Shown in pieces: positions 57,076 through 64,000 of a stretch of DNA of 64,000 nucleotides (position 1 is its first letter; each line of letters begins with the position of its first letter). This DNA is from a virus. The stretch is from positions 62,001-126,000 of the IMG/VR virus record IMGVR_UViG_3300017991_000001; one strand, given 5' to 3'. Both the position numbers and the translations under genes were made by a program. Below the pieces are notes generated by a model, which did no database searches, was not told where the DNA came from, and worked only from the letters and a program-made list of their open reading frames with translations.

Positions 57076-58938
57076 GTGCCGATCGACAACACAGCCGTCT
57101 TCTCGTCCTTTCCCAATGAGCCGTCCGGCTCCAACCAGGCCAACCGCTCCAACCGCTTCAGCGGGGCGTTCCCGGACCCCTACCTGGACTATGCCTCCAC
57201 GCAGATGCCGCGCAGCATGTACGACGTGCTGCGCTGGTGCGAGTACGTGTGGATCACCTACGGCACGTACCGCATGGCCTGCCAGCGCGTGGTCCGGTAC
57301 TTCCTGACCCGCATCGAGCTGACCGACGCCTCGGACGACGAGAAGGAGAAGTTCGAGGACTTCCTCGGCCCCGAGCACCTCAACCTGATGCACGAGTTGG
57401 CCAGCTCCGGCGATAACCGGATGGCTTACGGCAACGACTTCATCTCCATGCACGTGCCGTTCCGCCGGCACCTGAAGTGCCCCAACTGCAAGGCGGAGAG
57501 CCCGTTGAAGGGCATGGCCTACCGTTGGATCGGGTGGCGCTTCGAGTCCAAGTGCAAGAAGTGTAAGTACGAGGGCCGCTTCGAGCGCGTGGACCGCCGG
57601 TCCATCGAGCAGGACAAGCTCAGGATCATCCACTGGCCGGCCCACGAGATCCGCATCCTGCACCACCCCATCACCAACGAGTCGATGTACTTCTGGGAGA
57701 TCCCGCCCACGGTCAGGAGCTTGATCGAGCGGGGCAACGAGTTCTACCTGGAGAAGACGCCTTGGGAGATCATCGAGGCTTGCCGGCAGCGCAAGCTTTT
57801 CCGCTTCAACAAGGACGTGATGTTCCACTTGCGCGACGAGCCCATCTCGGGTGTGCGGGACTATGGCTGGGGCATTCCCCTCATCATGGGGAACTTCAAG
57901 CAGGCCTGGCTCATACAGGTCCTGAAGCGCTACAACGAGGCCATTGCGCTGGACTACATCATCCCGTTCCGAGCGGTGACGCCCAAGCCGGGCACCTCGC
58001 GTGAAGCCGACCCGTTGCTGCACATGAACCTGGGCAACTTCCAGAACAAGGTCCTGGGCATGTTCAGGCAGCACCGCCGCGACCCGACCATGATCCACGC
58101 GCTGCCGTTCCCGGTGGAGATGCAGATGTTGGGCGCGGAGGGCAAGCAGCTCGCGCCTTCGGAGCTGCTGGACGCGGCCACCGACGAGTTTCTCAATGCA
58201 CAGGGGATACCCGCCGAGCTTTACAAGGGCACGCTGCAACTGCAGGCCATGCCCACGGCGCTGCGCTTGTTCGAGCGCACATGGGTGTCACTCATAGATG
58301 GCTTTAACGCGATGATCAATTGGATATTCAGGCGCGTATCCGATTTAATGAACTGGGAGAACTTGAAGGGAAGACTGCAACCGGTCACCATGGCCGACGA
58401 TCTGGAACGGAAGGCCGTCATGCTGCAGCTGGCCGCCGGTCAACAGATCTCCCGCCAAACGGCCCTGGCGCCCTTCGGCATCGATCTGCGCGAGGAAATC
58501 AAGCGCATGTTCGAGGAAGAGGAATACACCCAGGAGCAGATGGCGCGTTTCCAGGAGGAAATGGCGCAGAAGCAGGAACTCCAGCAGACCATGCAAATGG
58601 GTGCTGCCGGCATGCTGCCGCCAGGTGGCGCGGCCATGCCTCCAGGCGCCGCACCAATGCCAGGGGCGCCGCCTCCGGCCATGGGCGCTCCCGCCGCTCC
58701 CGCCGCCGCCGGCCAGCAGGGCGTCTCCATCGACGACCTGTCCATGCAGGCCGAGCAGGAGGCCCACCGTCTCATCTCCATGCCGTATGAGATGAGGAAG
58801 TCCGAGCTGTTGCAGATCAAGCGATCCAACGAGACGCTGCATGCCCTGATCATCTCCAAAATGGACACACTGAGGAATCAGGCCAAGACGCAGGGGGGTC
58901 AAATGTTGCTTCAACAGTCCGCGGGTGCCGCGGCGTGA
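57076..58938 (+). CDS. Portal protein
   Basis: A 620-residue protein, by size and composition a phage portal. It has an N-terminal helical body, a Cys-rich insertion (CPNCKAES, CKKCKYEG near 137-165) forming a zinc finger inside the wing, and a long central domain. Then comes AQGIPAELYKGTLQLQAMPTALR, a typical portal stem region, and an extended Gln/Met/Pro-rich C-terminus (PPGGAAMPPGAAPMPG). GTG start after GAAGGAGG. The zinc insertion is unusual. Confidence 0.7.
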   Translation: MPIDNTAVFSSFPNEPSGSNQANRSNRFSGAFPDPYLDYASTQMPRSMYDVLRWCEYVWITYGTYRMACQRVVRYFLTRIELTDASDDEKEKFEDFLGPEHLNLMHELASSGDNRMAYGNDFISMHVPFRRHLKCPNCKAESPLKGMAYRWIGWRFESKCKKCKYEGRFERVDRRSIEQDKLRIIHWPAHEIRILHHPITNESMYFWEIPPTVRSLIERGNEFYLEKTPWEIIEACRQRKLFRFNKDVMFHLRDEPISGVRDYGWGIPLIMGNFKQAWLIQVLKRYNEAIALDYIIPFRAVTPKPGTSREADPLLHMNLGNFQNKVLGMFRQHRRDPTMIHALPFPVEMQMLGAEGKQLAPSELLDAATDEFLNAQGIPAELYKGTLQLQAMPTALRLFERTWVSLIDGFNAMINWIFRRVSDLMNWENLKGRLQPVTMADDLERKAVMLQLAAGQQISRQTALAPFGIDLREEIKRMFEEEEYTQEQMARFQEEMAQKQELQQTMQMGAAGMLPPGGAAMPPGAAPMPGAPPPAMGAPAAPAAAGQQGVSIDDLSMQAEQEAHRLISMPYEMRKSELLQIKRSNETLHALIISKMDTLRNQAKTQGGQMLLQQSAGAAA

Positions 58939-58950
58939 GGGGAGTTGACA

Positions 58951-59310
58951 ATGGATCAGCAGGTGGACCTTTCCACGGTGCTTTGGATCATCGGTATCTT
59001 CATGACCATCGTCGTGAGCTTGACCGGGGCGGTCTGGGCGCTACTCCTGAAGAATATCGAGCGCGTACGGAATAATGTGGCCGACGCGTTCAATGGTATC
59101 AAGGAGGAGCGCAACCATTGCGACAAGAAGATTGACGAGGTGACCGCGAAGGTGGACGCCGAGCGCAAGGAGCGCACGGACAAGCATGACGCGGCCATGG
59201 AGCGCGTTTTCGGAGAGATCGAGAAGACGAAGGACAAGACGGCGGATCTGGAGGTGACAGTGGCGGGGTTCGGTTCCGTTTACGTGACACGAGCGGAACA
59301 ACAACCATAA
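58951..59310 (+). CDS. Membrane-anchored coiled-coil protein
   Basis: A 119-residue protein: one transmembrane helix (about residues 9-31, VLWIIGIFMTIVVSLTGAVWALL) then a coiled coil and a short end. XhlA-type hemolysin/holin accessory and phage membrane-anchor proteins have this layout. Located directly after the portal and before the CheY-like gene. Confidence 0.65.
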   Translation: MDQQVDLSTVLWIIGIFMTIVVSLTGAVWALLLKNIERVRNNVADAFNGIKEERNHCDKKIDEVTAKVDAERKERTDKHDAAMERVFGEIEKTKDKTADLEVTVAGFGSVYVTRAEQQP

Positions 59311-59321
59311 GGAGTGGGACC

Positions 59322-59687
59322 ATGCGCATACTGGTTGTCGACTCAAACCGGGTGTTCGCGAGGAAGGTGGGCGACTTCCTGGAACAGCACCTGAAGAAGG
59401 TCGAGGTCGACTATGCCACAAACGTGCCGATCCTGCGACGCAGGTTGAGGGTCAACGACTACGACTACATCATCGCCGACATCTTCACGGCTTTCGACGC
59501 CAAGGCCATGCAGGAGGTGCTGAGCGACGTTGACACGCCGATGCTGGTGTGGTCGATCCTCAAGTCGCCGGACCGCATCACGAACGTCTTCAGGGATCAG
59601 CTCGCCAAACGCGTGCTGCCGAAGCCCGACGACGACGCGGGCATCGAAGCGGCCGTGACGTCTGTCATGCTTCAAACTGTTGAATGA
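59322..59687 (+). CDS. CheY-like receiver domain protein
   Basis: A 121-residue stand-alone receiver. RILVVDSNRVFARKV opens it with Asp7, IIADIFTA supplies phosphoacceptor Asp53, MLVWS gives Ser78, and RVLPKPDD gives Lys101, so the phosphorylation set is present. Only one acidic residue is at the metal site instead of two. No output domain is attached. It may hijack host signalling or act as a small structural protein. Confidence 0.8.
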   Translation: MRILVVDSNRVFARKVGDFLEQHLKKVEVDYATNVPILRRRLRVNDYDYIIADIFTAFDAKAMQEVLSDVDTPMLVWSILKSPDRITNVFRDQLAKRVLPKPDDDAGIEAAVTSVMLQTVE

Positions 59688-60298
59688 TGGAAGCGACCTA
59701 CGACCACAACCTGGCCGTCTTCGGCCGCTGGATCGGATTCTGGCGCGACCGTTGGCACAGCAAGGGCGAAGCCTACAGCGGCGGCGTCGAGCAGACCCGC
59801 ACCATCGAAGGCATCATCCGAGGCCTTTTCTCCCCCAAGCACTACTACCCGGACGCCATGGACTTCGGCGCTGGCCACGGCCGCTTCTGCGAGCTGATGA
59901 GCCTGTACTGCGGCCACATCTGGGCGGCGGACATCGTGGACGACATGCTGGACTGCTACGGTTCCAAGGCGCCCACGGTCACGCCCATGAAGCTGGAGTG
60001 GCCGGTCAAGCTGCCCCTGCGGGACGACAAGCTGGACCTGCTGTGGGCCTTCTTCACCTTCCAGCACATCGTCGACCCCACCATCTTCCAGCTCACCACC
60101 CAGGAGCTGCGCCGGGTCCTCAAGTCCGGTTCTCGCATCCTGATCATTGACAACGCCGTCGATACGGCCAATCATGTACGTTCCCGCGGCCCCGAGGCAC
60201 TGGGGAAAGCACTGGGCATGAAGCCCGGCTTCACGCAAGTGCGCGTGACCATAGGGAATCCGCATGACCATTGGCTGATCGACGGGGTCAAGGCTTAA
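59684..60298 (+). CDS. SAM-dependent methyltransferase (class I)
   Basis: A 204-residue class I methyltransferase: AMDFGAGHGRFCELM (motif I), AADIVDDMLD (beta 2 acid), LDLLWAFFTFQHI (motif IV) and LRRVLKSGSRILIID. Substrate unknown. Starts in an ATGATG overlap with the receiver gene; ends overlapping the ligase start (TAATG). Confidence 0.8.
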   Translation: MMEATYDHNLAVFGRWIGFWRDRWHSKGEAYSGGVEQTRTIEGIIRGLFSPKHYYPDAMDFGAGHGRFCELMSLYCGHIWAADIVDDMLDCYGSKAPTVTPMKLEWPVKLPLRDDKLDLLWAFFTFQHIVDPTIFQLTTQELRRVLKSGSRILIIDNAVDTANHVRSRGPEALGKALGMKPGFTQVRVTIGNPHDHWLIDGVKA

Positions 60299-61815
60299 TG
60301 CCCAAGGAAGACTTCGCCCCAGGACTACCCGACCCCTCCCGCTTCGGTGAGATACACAAGCTCATCACGGGGAAGGAGCTCCCCTTTGTCATACAGCGGC
60401 ACCTGGCAGAGCGAGCCGGCCCACACTACGACGTCCGATTCGGTACACGTCCAGACGCCCAGGCTCCGCTGGTCTCGTTCGCCACGAAGAAGGACTGGCC
60501 GGGGCCCGGCGGCAAGACGATGCTCTTCCAGCAGCCGCTCCACAGCGGACAGTACGCCGACTTCGAGGGCGAGATCACGCACGGCTACGGCAAGGGCACG
60601 GTCAAGACCCATGAGAAGGGGAAGCTGATCGTCACTCAGGCTGACAAGGACAAGATCAAGTTCGTCCTGGCCCACAAGAAGTTCCCCGAGACCTACACCC
60701 TGATCCGCAAGAGCGGTCCTCCCAGGCCCAAGACCGAGCGCCAGCGTGCCACGCAGGGCGGCTCGTGGCTGTTGATCAACACCACGCCCATGGACGCCGC
60801 GAAGATGCTGGGCGGCGAGCCTGAAGCTGTCGGCCTCAACAAGATGCGTTACACAAAGATCCCGTCCGAGCAGGTGGACAAGGTCTTCAGCAAGGACTAC
60901 CTGGTGCAGGAGAAGGTTGACGGGGCCAGCGCTTTATATCACCTGCTGGCCGACCGGATCGAGGTGTTGTCCTACCGCACGGCCCAGGACGACCGCCCCA
61001 TCATCCACACCTACAGGACCATGGGGCCGGGCGGCGAGAAGGCCGGGGTCAAACTCCCCAAGCGCCTGATCGGGACCATCCTCCGCGGCGAGATCTACGG
61101 CGAGCGGGAGGGCCAGGCCATACCGCCGCAGGAGCTGGGCGGCATCCTCAACGCTTCGACCGTGCGGTCCCTGGAGAAGCAACGCGAGCAGAAGGTCAGG
61201 ATGAAGCACATGCTGTTCGACGTGGTCCGGTTGGGCAAGGACTACGTGCCGCCCGTCTCCGTGGGCGCCGAGGACCGCATGCGGATGCTCAGCGACGTGT
61301 CCAAGTACCTGCCACCGTCTTTCAGCATGCCGGAGACGGCCACCGACCCTGCTGCACAGCGTGACTTATACAAACGTATTACGGGCGGCGAGCACCCGCG
61401 CACGCGTGAGGGGATCATCGCCTGGCCCAAGGAGCCCGGGAAGAAGCCGATCAAGGTCAAGGCCACCCCAGAGGCCGACGTGTGGGTGCAGAAGGTCTTC
61501 CCCGGAGAGAAGAGATTGAAGGGTGTCGGAGCCGGTGGTTTCGAGTATAGTCTGTCACCGGAAGGCCCCGTAACGGGCCGTGTCGGTACAGGGTTTACAG
61601 AAGCCACGCGCAAGGAGATGCTGGAAGATCCAGAGGGGTGGAAGGGCCGCCTGGCCCGCATTCGCTCCCAGGGCCGCTTCCCAAGCGGCGCACACCGTGC
61701 CCCGGCTTTCATTTCGCTGCACGAGGACTATCCTTTGCGCAAGGCGTCCTCGGCGGACCTGGACGCGATACAGGAACTTCTGGACGCCGCGACACGCGCT
61801 TTCATGACGAGGTAG
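60298..61815 (+). CDS. DNA ligase with N-terminal LigD-type 3'-phosphoesterase
   Basis: A 505-residue fusion. Residues 28-160 match the LigD phosphoesterase: FVIQRHLAERAGPHYDVRFG with His35, His43, Asp45 and Arg47, then YADFEGEI and a final WLLIN. Residues from 200 form an ATP-dependent ligase: QEKVDGAS with the adenylated Lys206, GEIYG, MLFDVVRL, EGIIAW and IKVKATPE. This pairs end cleaning with sealing, as in bacterial NHEJ LigD, without the polymerase. Lies among virion genes. Confidence 0.85.
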   Translation: MPKEDFAPGLPDPSRFGEIHKLITGKELPFVIQRHLAERAGPHYDVRFGTRPDAQAPLVSFATKKDWPGPGGKTMLFQQPLHSGQYADFEGEITHGYGKGTVKTHEKGKLIVTQADKDKIKFVLAHKKFPETYTLIRKSGPPRPKTERQRATQGGSWLLINTTPMDAAKMLGGEPEAVGLNKMRYTKIPSEQVDKVFSKDYLVQEKVDGASALYHLLADRIEVLSYRTAQDDRPIIHTYRTMGPGGEKAGVKLPKRLIGTILRGEIYGEREGQAIPPQELGGILNASTVRSLEKQREQKVRMKHMLFDVVRLGKDYVPPVSVGAEDRMRMLSDVSKYLPPSFSMPETATDPAAQRDLYKRITGGEHPRTREGIIAWPKEPGKKPIKVKATPEADVWVQKVFPGEKRLKGVGAGGFEYSLSPEGPVTGRVGTGFTEATRKEMLEDPEGWKGRLARIRSQGRFPSGAHRAPAFISLHEDYPLRKASSADLDAIQELLDAATRAFMTR

Positions 61816-61819
61816 AGCC

Positions 61820-62533
61820 ATGGCCGAAGCAGATCGCGTACGCACCCTGGTCAAGAACCTGACCGACCGCCGGCGGGTCAGCTGGATGCCGCCCAACGGC
61901 CGCGAGATGGGCGACCAGGAGCAGGTCAGTGTGGACGGCGTGCTCGAGAACATCGTCGTGATGGGCATGGACGCTGCGGTCTTCGACCAGTACGTCTACG
62001 ACCTGGCCAACGACCGTGTCGAGATCACCAAGCTGGGCTACGCAGGCGGCGGCGAGGAGGAGACCGAGTCCTTCACCACGGTGGTGGGCGACGGCTCCGA
62101 GACGGTCTTCGACATCGACGCGGGCTTCAACACGGCCAACGCCAGGGTCTTCGTTTACGACACCATCAGCGGCTCCCAGATCACGGCCTACCAGTTCCAG
62201 CTGCAGACGCCCACGACCACCAGCGTGCGGCTGACCTTCAACCCCGCGCCGGCCGCGGGGCAGATCCGGGTCTTCATCTTCAGCCCGAGCACGGCGGAGG
62301 GCGAGACCTACGATTCCGGCGACATCGGCAACGGCGCCGACACTGAATTCGTGCTCGATTTGGGCTTCCCGGCGGCCCTGGCGGACATCTACGTTTTCGA
62401 TGCGCTTGGCGGAGGACCGATCTTCGGATACTCCTTGCAGCGCGCCACGCCCACCCTGAACAGCATCACGGTGGGGTTTTCCCCTGCTCCGGCTTCGGGG
62501 CAGATTCGGCTGTTCGCGTTTGAGCGGTCTTGA
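61820..62533 (+). CDS. Virion protein with two repeated beta domains
   Basis: A 237-residue protein. After an 80-residue start, two copies of a roughly 70-residue beta-rich repeat follow: VGDGSETVFDIDAGF ... NPAPAAGQIRVFIF and IGNGADTEFVLDLGF ... SPAPASGQIRLFAF. A third copy is the next gene. Likely a fibre or baseplate-decoration protein. Confidence 0.7.
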   Translation: MAEADRVRTLVKNLTDRRRVSWMPPNGREMGDQEQVSVDGVLENIVVMGMDAAVFDQYVYDLANDRVEITKLGYAGGGEEETESFTTVVGDGSETVFDIDAGFNTANARVFVYDTISGSQITAYQFQLQTPTTTSVRLTFNPAPAAGQIRVFIFSPSTAEGETYDSGDIGNGADTEFVLDLGFPAALADIYVFDALGGGPIFGYSLQRATPTLNSITVGFSPAPASGQIRLFAFERS

Positions 62534-62581
62534 CCGTAAAGATGCGGGCGCCTATCATGAGGCCGGTACGGAGAAGGGCCC

Positions 62582-62833
62582 ATGGCAAAATCTCAAGGTA
62601 CGTTTGGGAACGGCGCCGACACGCAATTCGACGTCAACGCGGGCTTCAGCACCGCCGTCGTTTGCGTGCGGCTCTTCGACCTTAACCGGGACGGACTTGA
62701 GATCCCGGCTTTCCAGCTGCAAAAGCAGACGCCCACGGCCAACAGTGTAAGGTTCATCTTGACCCCGGCACCGGCGTCAAACTCGATCCAGTACGTGATT
62801 ACGGACGGTACGGAACCGCCAGATCCGGCGTGA
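62582..62833 (+). CDS. Single-copy repeat-domain virion protein
   Basis: An 83-residue protein that is one copy of the repeat of the previous gene (FGNGADTQFDVNAGF ... TPAPASNSIQYVI). Probably arose by splitting or duplication of the repeat. ATG after GAAGGGCCC. Confidence 0.7.
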   Translation: MAKSQGTFGNGADTQFDVNAGFSTAVVCVRLFDLNRDGLEIPAFQLQKQTPTANSVRFILTPAPASNSIQYVITDGTEPPDPA

Positions 62834-62844
62834 GGAGGTAGGTG

Positions 62845-63774
62845 ATGGCTGACACTCCGATGTTCAACCCGATTGACATGCAAAACAATCGGATCAAGAA
62901 CCTGCCCGCTCCCGTCGACGATGACGATCCGTTGCGCAAGGTCGACCAGTCTTCCGGCCCAACCGGGGTTACGGGGGCCACCGGCGCCTCGGGCGCGGCC
63001 GGTACGGACGGCGTGACAGGCGTGACGGGTGCCACCGGCGCGGCCGGTGTTACGGGCGTGACCGGGGTCTCGGGCGCGGCCGGTACGGACGGTGTCACGG
63101 GTGTGACCGGAGCCACAGGCTCCGCAGGGGCTCAGGGTGTGACCGGCGTGACTGGTGCTACAGGTTCCGCCGGGTCAGCGGGAGCGCAAGGCGTGACCGG
63201 CGTGACCGGTGCCACGGGCTCGGCGGGTGCTGCCGGCGCCACGGGTGTGACCGGTGCGCAAGGCGTGACCGGCGTGACCGGTGCGACCGGTCTTGGCGTG
63301 ACCGGCGTGACCGGGGCCACGGGCTCAGCGGGTTCCGTTGGCGCGACAGGCGCCACCGGGGCCACCGGTGCCACAGGACCGGCCATCAACGCCACGGAGT
63401 CCGCAATCGGTTCGGTTGAGCTGGCTACTGAGGCCGAAGCTAAGGCTGGTGCTACAGGCGCTGGTAGTGTGGGTCCGCTGGCCGTACGCCCCATTCATCT
63501 GATGGTATACCGCGACCCGAACTATGGTACGCTTATCGCCCGCGCAAACCTGACACCGCCGGCCTCAACTCCGTATGCCCGAGGCTCCTACGCTGTCGAA
63601 CTTCAGTCTGAGATCAACGCCGACGATCAGGTGGCCTATGGGGCCTATGATGTAGTGGTTGGCAGTCGGAATAAGAGTACCCTCGGCAGTTACGCCAACG
63701 TCGTTCATGGGCGAGCCAATTCCTGCGAGGGCGGTGACAACTTCGTTTTCGGCACGTCAAACAGCATCGGCTAG
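62845..63774 (+). CDS. Collagen-like fibre protein with YadA-type head
   Basis: A 309-residue fibre protein. Residues about 38-175 are collagen-like Gly-x-y repeats ([13 protein letters not shown]), encoded by tandem DNA repeats of GTGACCGGCGTGACC. The C-terminal part ([31 protein letters not shown]) is a left-handed beta-roll of the YadA-head type. This is a typical trimeric host-recognition tip or tail fibre. The start ATG lies seven bases after GAGGAGGTAG. Confidence 0.8.
   Translation: MADTPMFNPIDMQNNRIKNLPAPVDDDDPLRKVDQSSGPTGVTGATGASGAAGTDGVTGVTGATGAAGVTGVTGVSGAAGTDGVTGVTGATGSAGAQGVTGVTGATGSAGSAGAQGVTGVTGATGSAGAAGATGVTGAQGVTGVTGATGLGVTGVTGATGSAGSVGATGATGATGATGPAINATESAIGSVELATEAEAKAGATGAGSVGPLAVRPIHLMVYRDPNYGTLIARANLTPPASTPYARGSYAVELQSEINADDQVAYGAYDVVVGSRNKSTLGSYANVVHGRANSCEGGDNFVFGTSNSIG
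62956..63384 (+). repeat. Tandem GVTG-coding DNA repeat
   Basis: Degenerate 9-, 18- and 27-base units coding Gly-Val-Thr or Gly-Ala-Thr triplets. They are likely to vary in number by slippage or recombination, which changes fibre length. Confidence 0.75.
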
Positions 63775-63799
63775 GTCGGGGTTCACTAGGAGATAGATC

Positions 63800-64000
63800 A
63801 TGGTCATCATTTTCGGTTCCGACATGAACACGATTACGGGACGGTCCAACCAAATCCCGGCGGCCGTGAATCGAAACGCAATCTTGAGCTGTTACAACGT
63901 GTACGCAGCCGGCTCGTACAACTTTCTGGCCAACGTATACGGCTATGTCAAGGTCTCCGGGTCCAACAACGTCATTGCCGCGAGCTACACGTCGAACTCG
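63800..64000 (+). CDS. Beta-roll virion protein, cut by the window end
   Basis: A frame of at least 67 codons, open to the window end, after AGGAGATAGATC. Short NIxGxxN-like turns (SGSNNVIAASYT, TITGRSNQIPAAV) match the YadA-head-like repeats of the preceding gene, so it probably belongs to the same fibre. Confidence 0.65.
   Translation, partial: MVIIFGSDMNTITGRSNQIPAAVNRNAILSCYNVYAAGSYNFLANVYGYVKVSGSNNVIAASYTSNS

Noticed and set aside
56425-58239. A 604-codon reading frame on the minus strand opposite the portal
   Set aside because: It is a GC-bias shadow: no ribosome site, composition typical of antisense frames, and it covers well-supported + strand genes.
62956-63384. CRISPR-like array
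   Set aside because: The repeats are contiguous, degenerate, in frame and code for Gly-x-y triplets; there are no unique spacers.

Overview
This 64 kb window reads as part of a large, GC-rich, tailed double-stranded DNA phage genome. About 105 mostly small genes lie almost all on the + strand. They are packed with ATGA, GTGA or TAATG junctions and very little intergenic DNA. Phage identity rests on a portal-like protein (57076-58938), repeat-domain and collagen-like virion proteins (61820 to the end), a RuvC-like resolvase, a DnaQ-like exonuclease, a phage-encoded tmRNA, and many small genes of the kind found only in phages. No terminase, capsid or polymerase gene is visible, so this is a fragment of something larger. 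The host cannot be named. A heptose-kinase homologue, three GT9-like glycosyltransferases and a probable selenoprotein would fit a selenium-using Gram-negative host, but that is inference.

Layout. (1) 0-16.7 kb: accessory genes, including a sulfotransferase, a NADAR protein, a nucleoside-deoxyribosyltransferase-like protein, two SAM methyltransferases, several tandem duplicate pairs, and a tRNA-like or pseudoknotted RNA near 3.65 kb. (2) 16.7-21.6 kb: a tandem array of 13 divergent zinc-ribbon paralogues. (3) 21.6-25.9 kb: an HNH-like protein, a P-loop kinase, a strand switch with hairpin terminators, and one minus-strand ATP-grasp gene whose start codon overlaps that of a divergent HEXXH protein. 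(4) 26-32.5 kb: a glycan module (two methyltransferases, three GT9-like transferases), then a metacaspase, a YiiX-like papain-fold protein and a cupin. (5) 32.7-36.4 kb: seven tandem paralogues with a GVL(C/A) core and an APW-type C-terminus. (6) 36.5-42.4 kb: five more tandem paralogues, an ART-like protein and a GT2-like protein. (7) 42.4-45.4 kb: the tmRNA gene, a membrane protein, a SelW/Rdx-family gene with an in-frame TGA at the CxxU position, and a lipoprotein. (8) 45.8-53.7 kb: nucleic-acid proteins and a heptose-kinase homologue. (9) 54-64 kb: morphogenesis genes, with a CheY-like receiver, a methyltransferase and a LigD-type phosphoesterase-DNA ligase inserted among them.

The most notable signals are the candidate phage selenoprotein W with its hairpin after the UGA, the tmRNA, the intact-looking metacaspase, and the two large tandem paralogue arrays. 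In those arrays the conserved C-terminal codons also supply the ribosome-binding site or start codon of the next gene.
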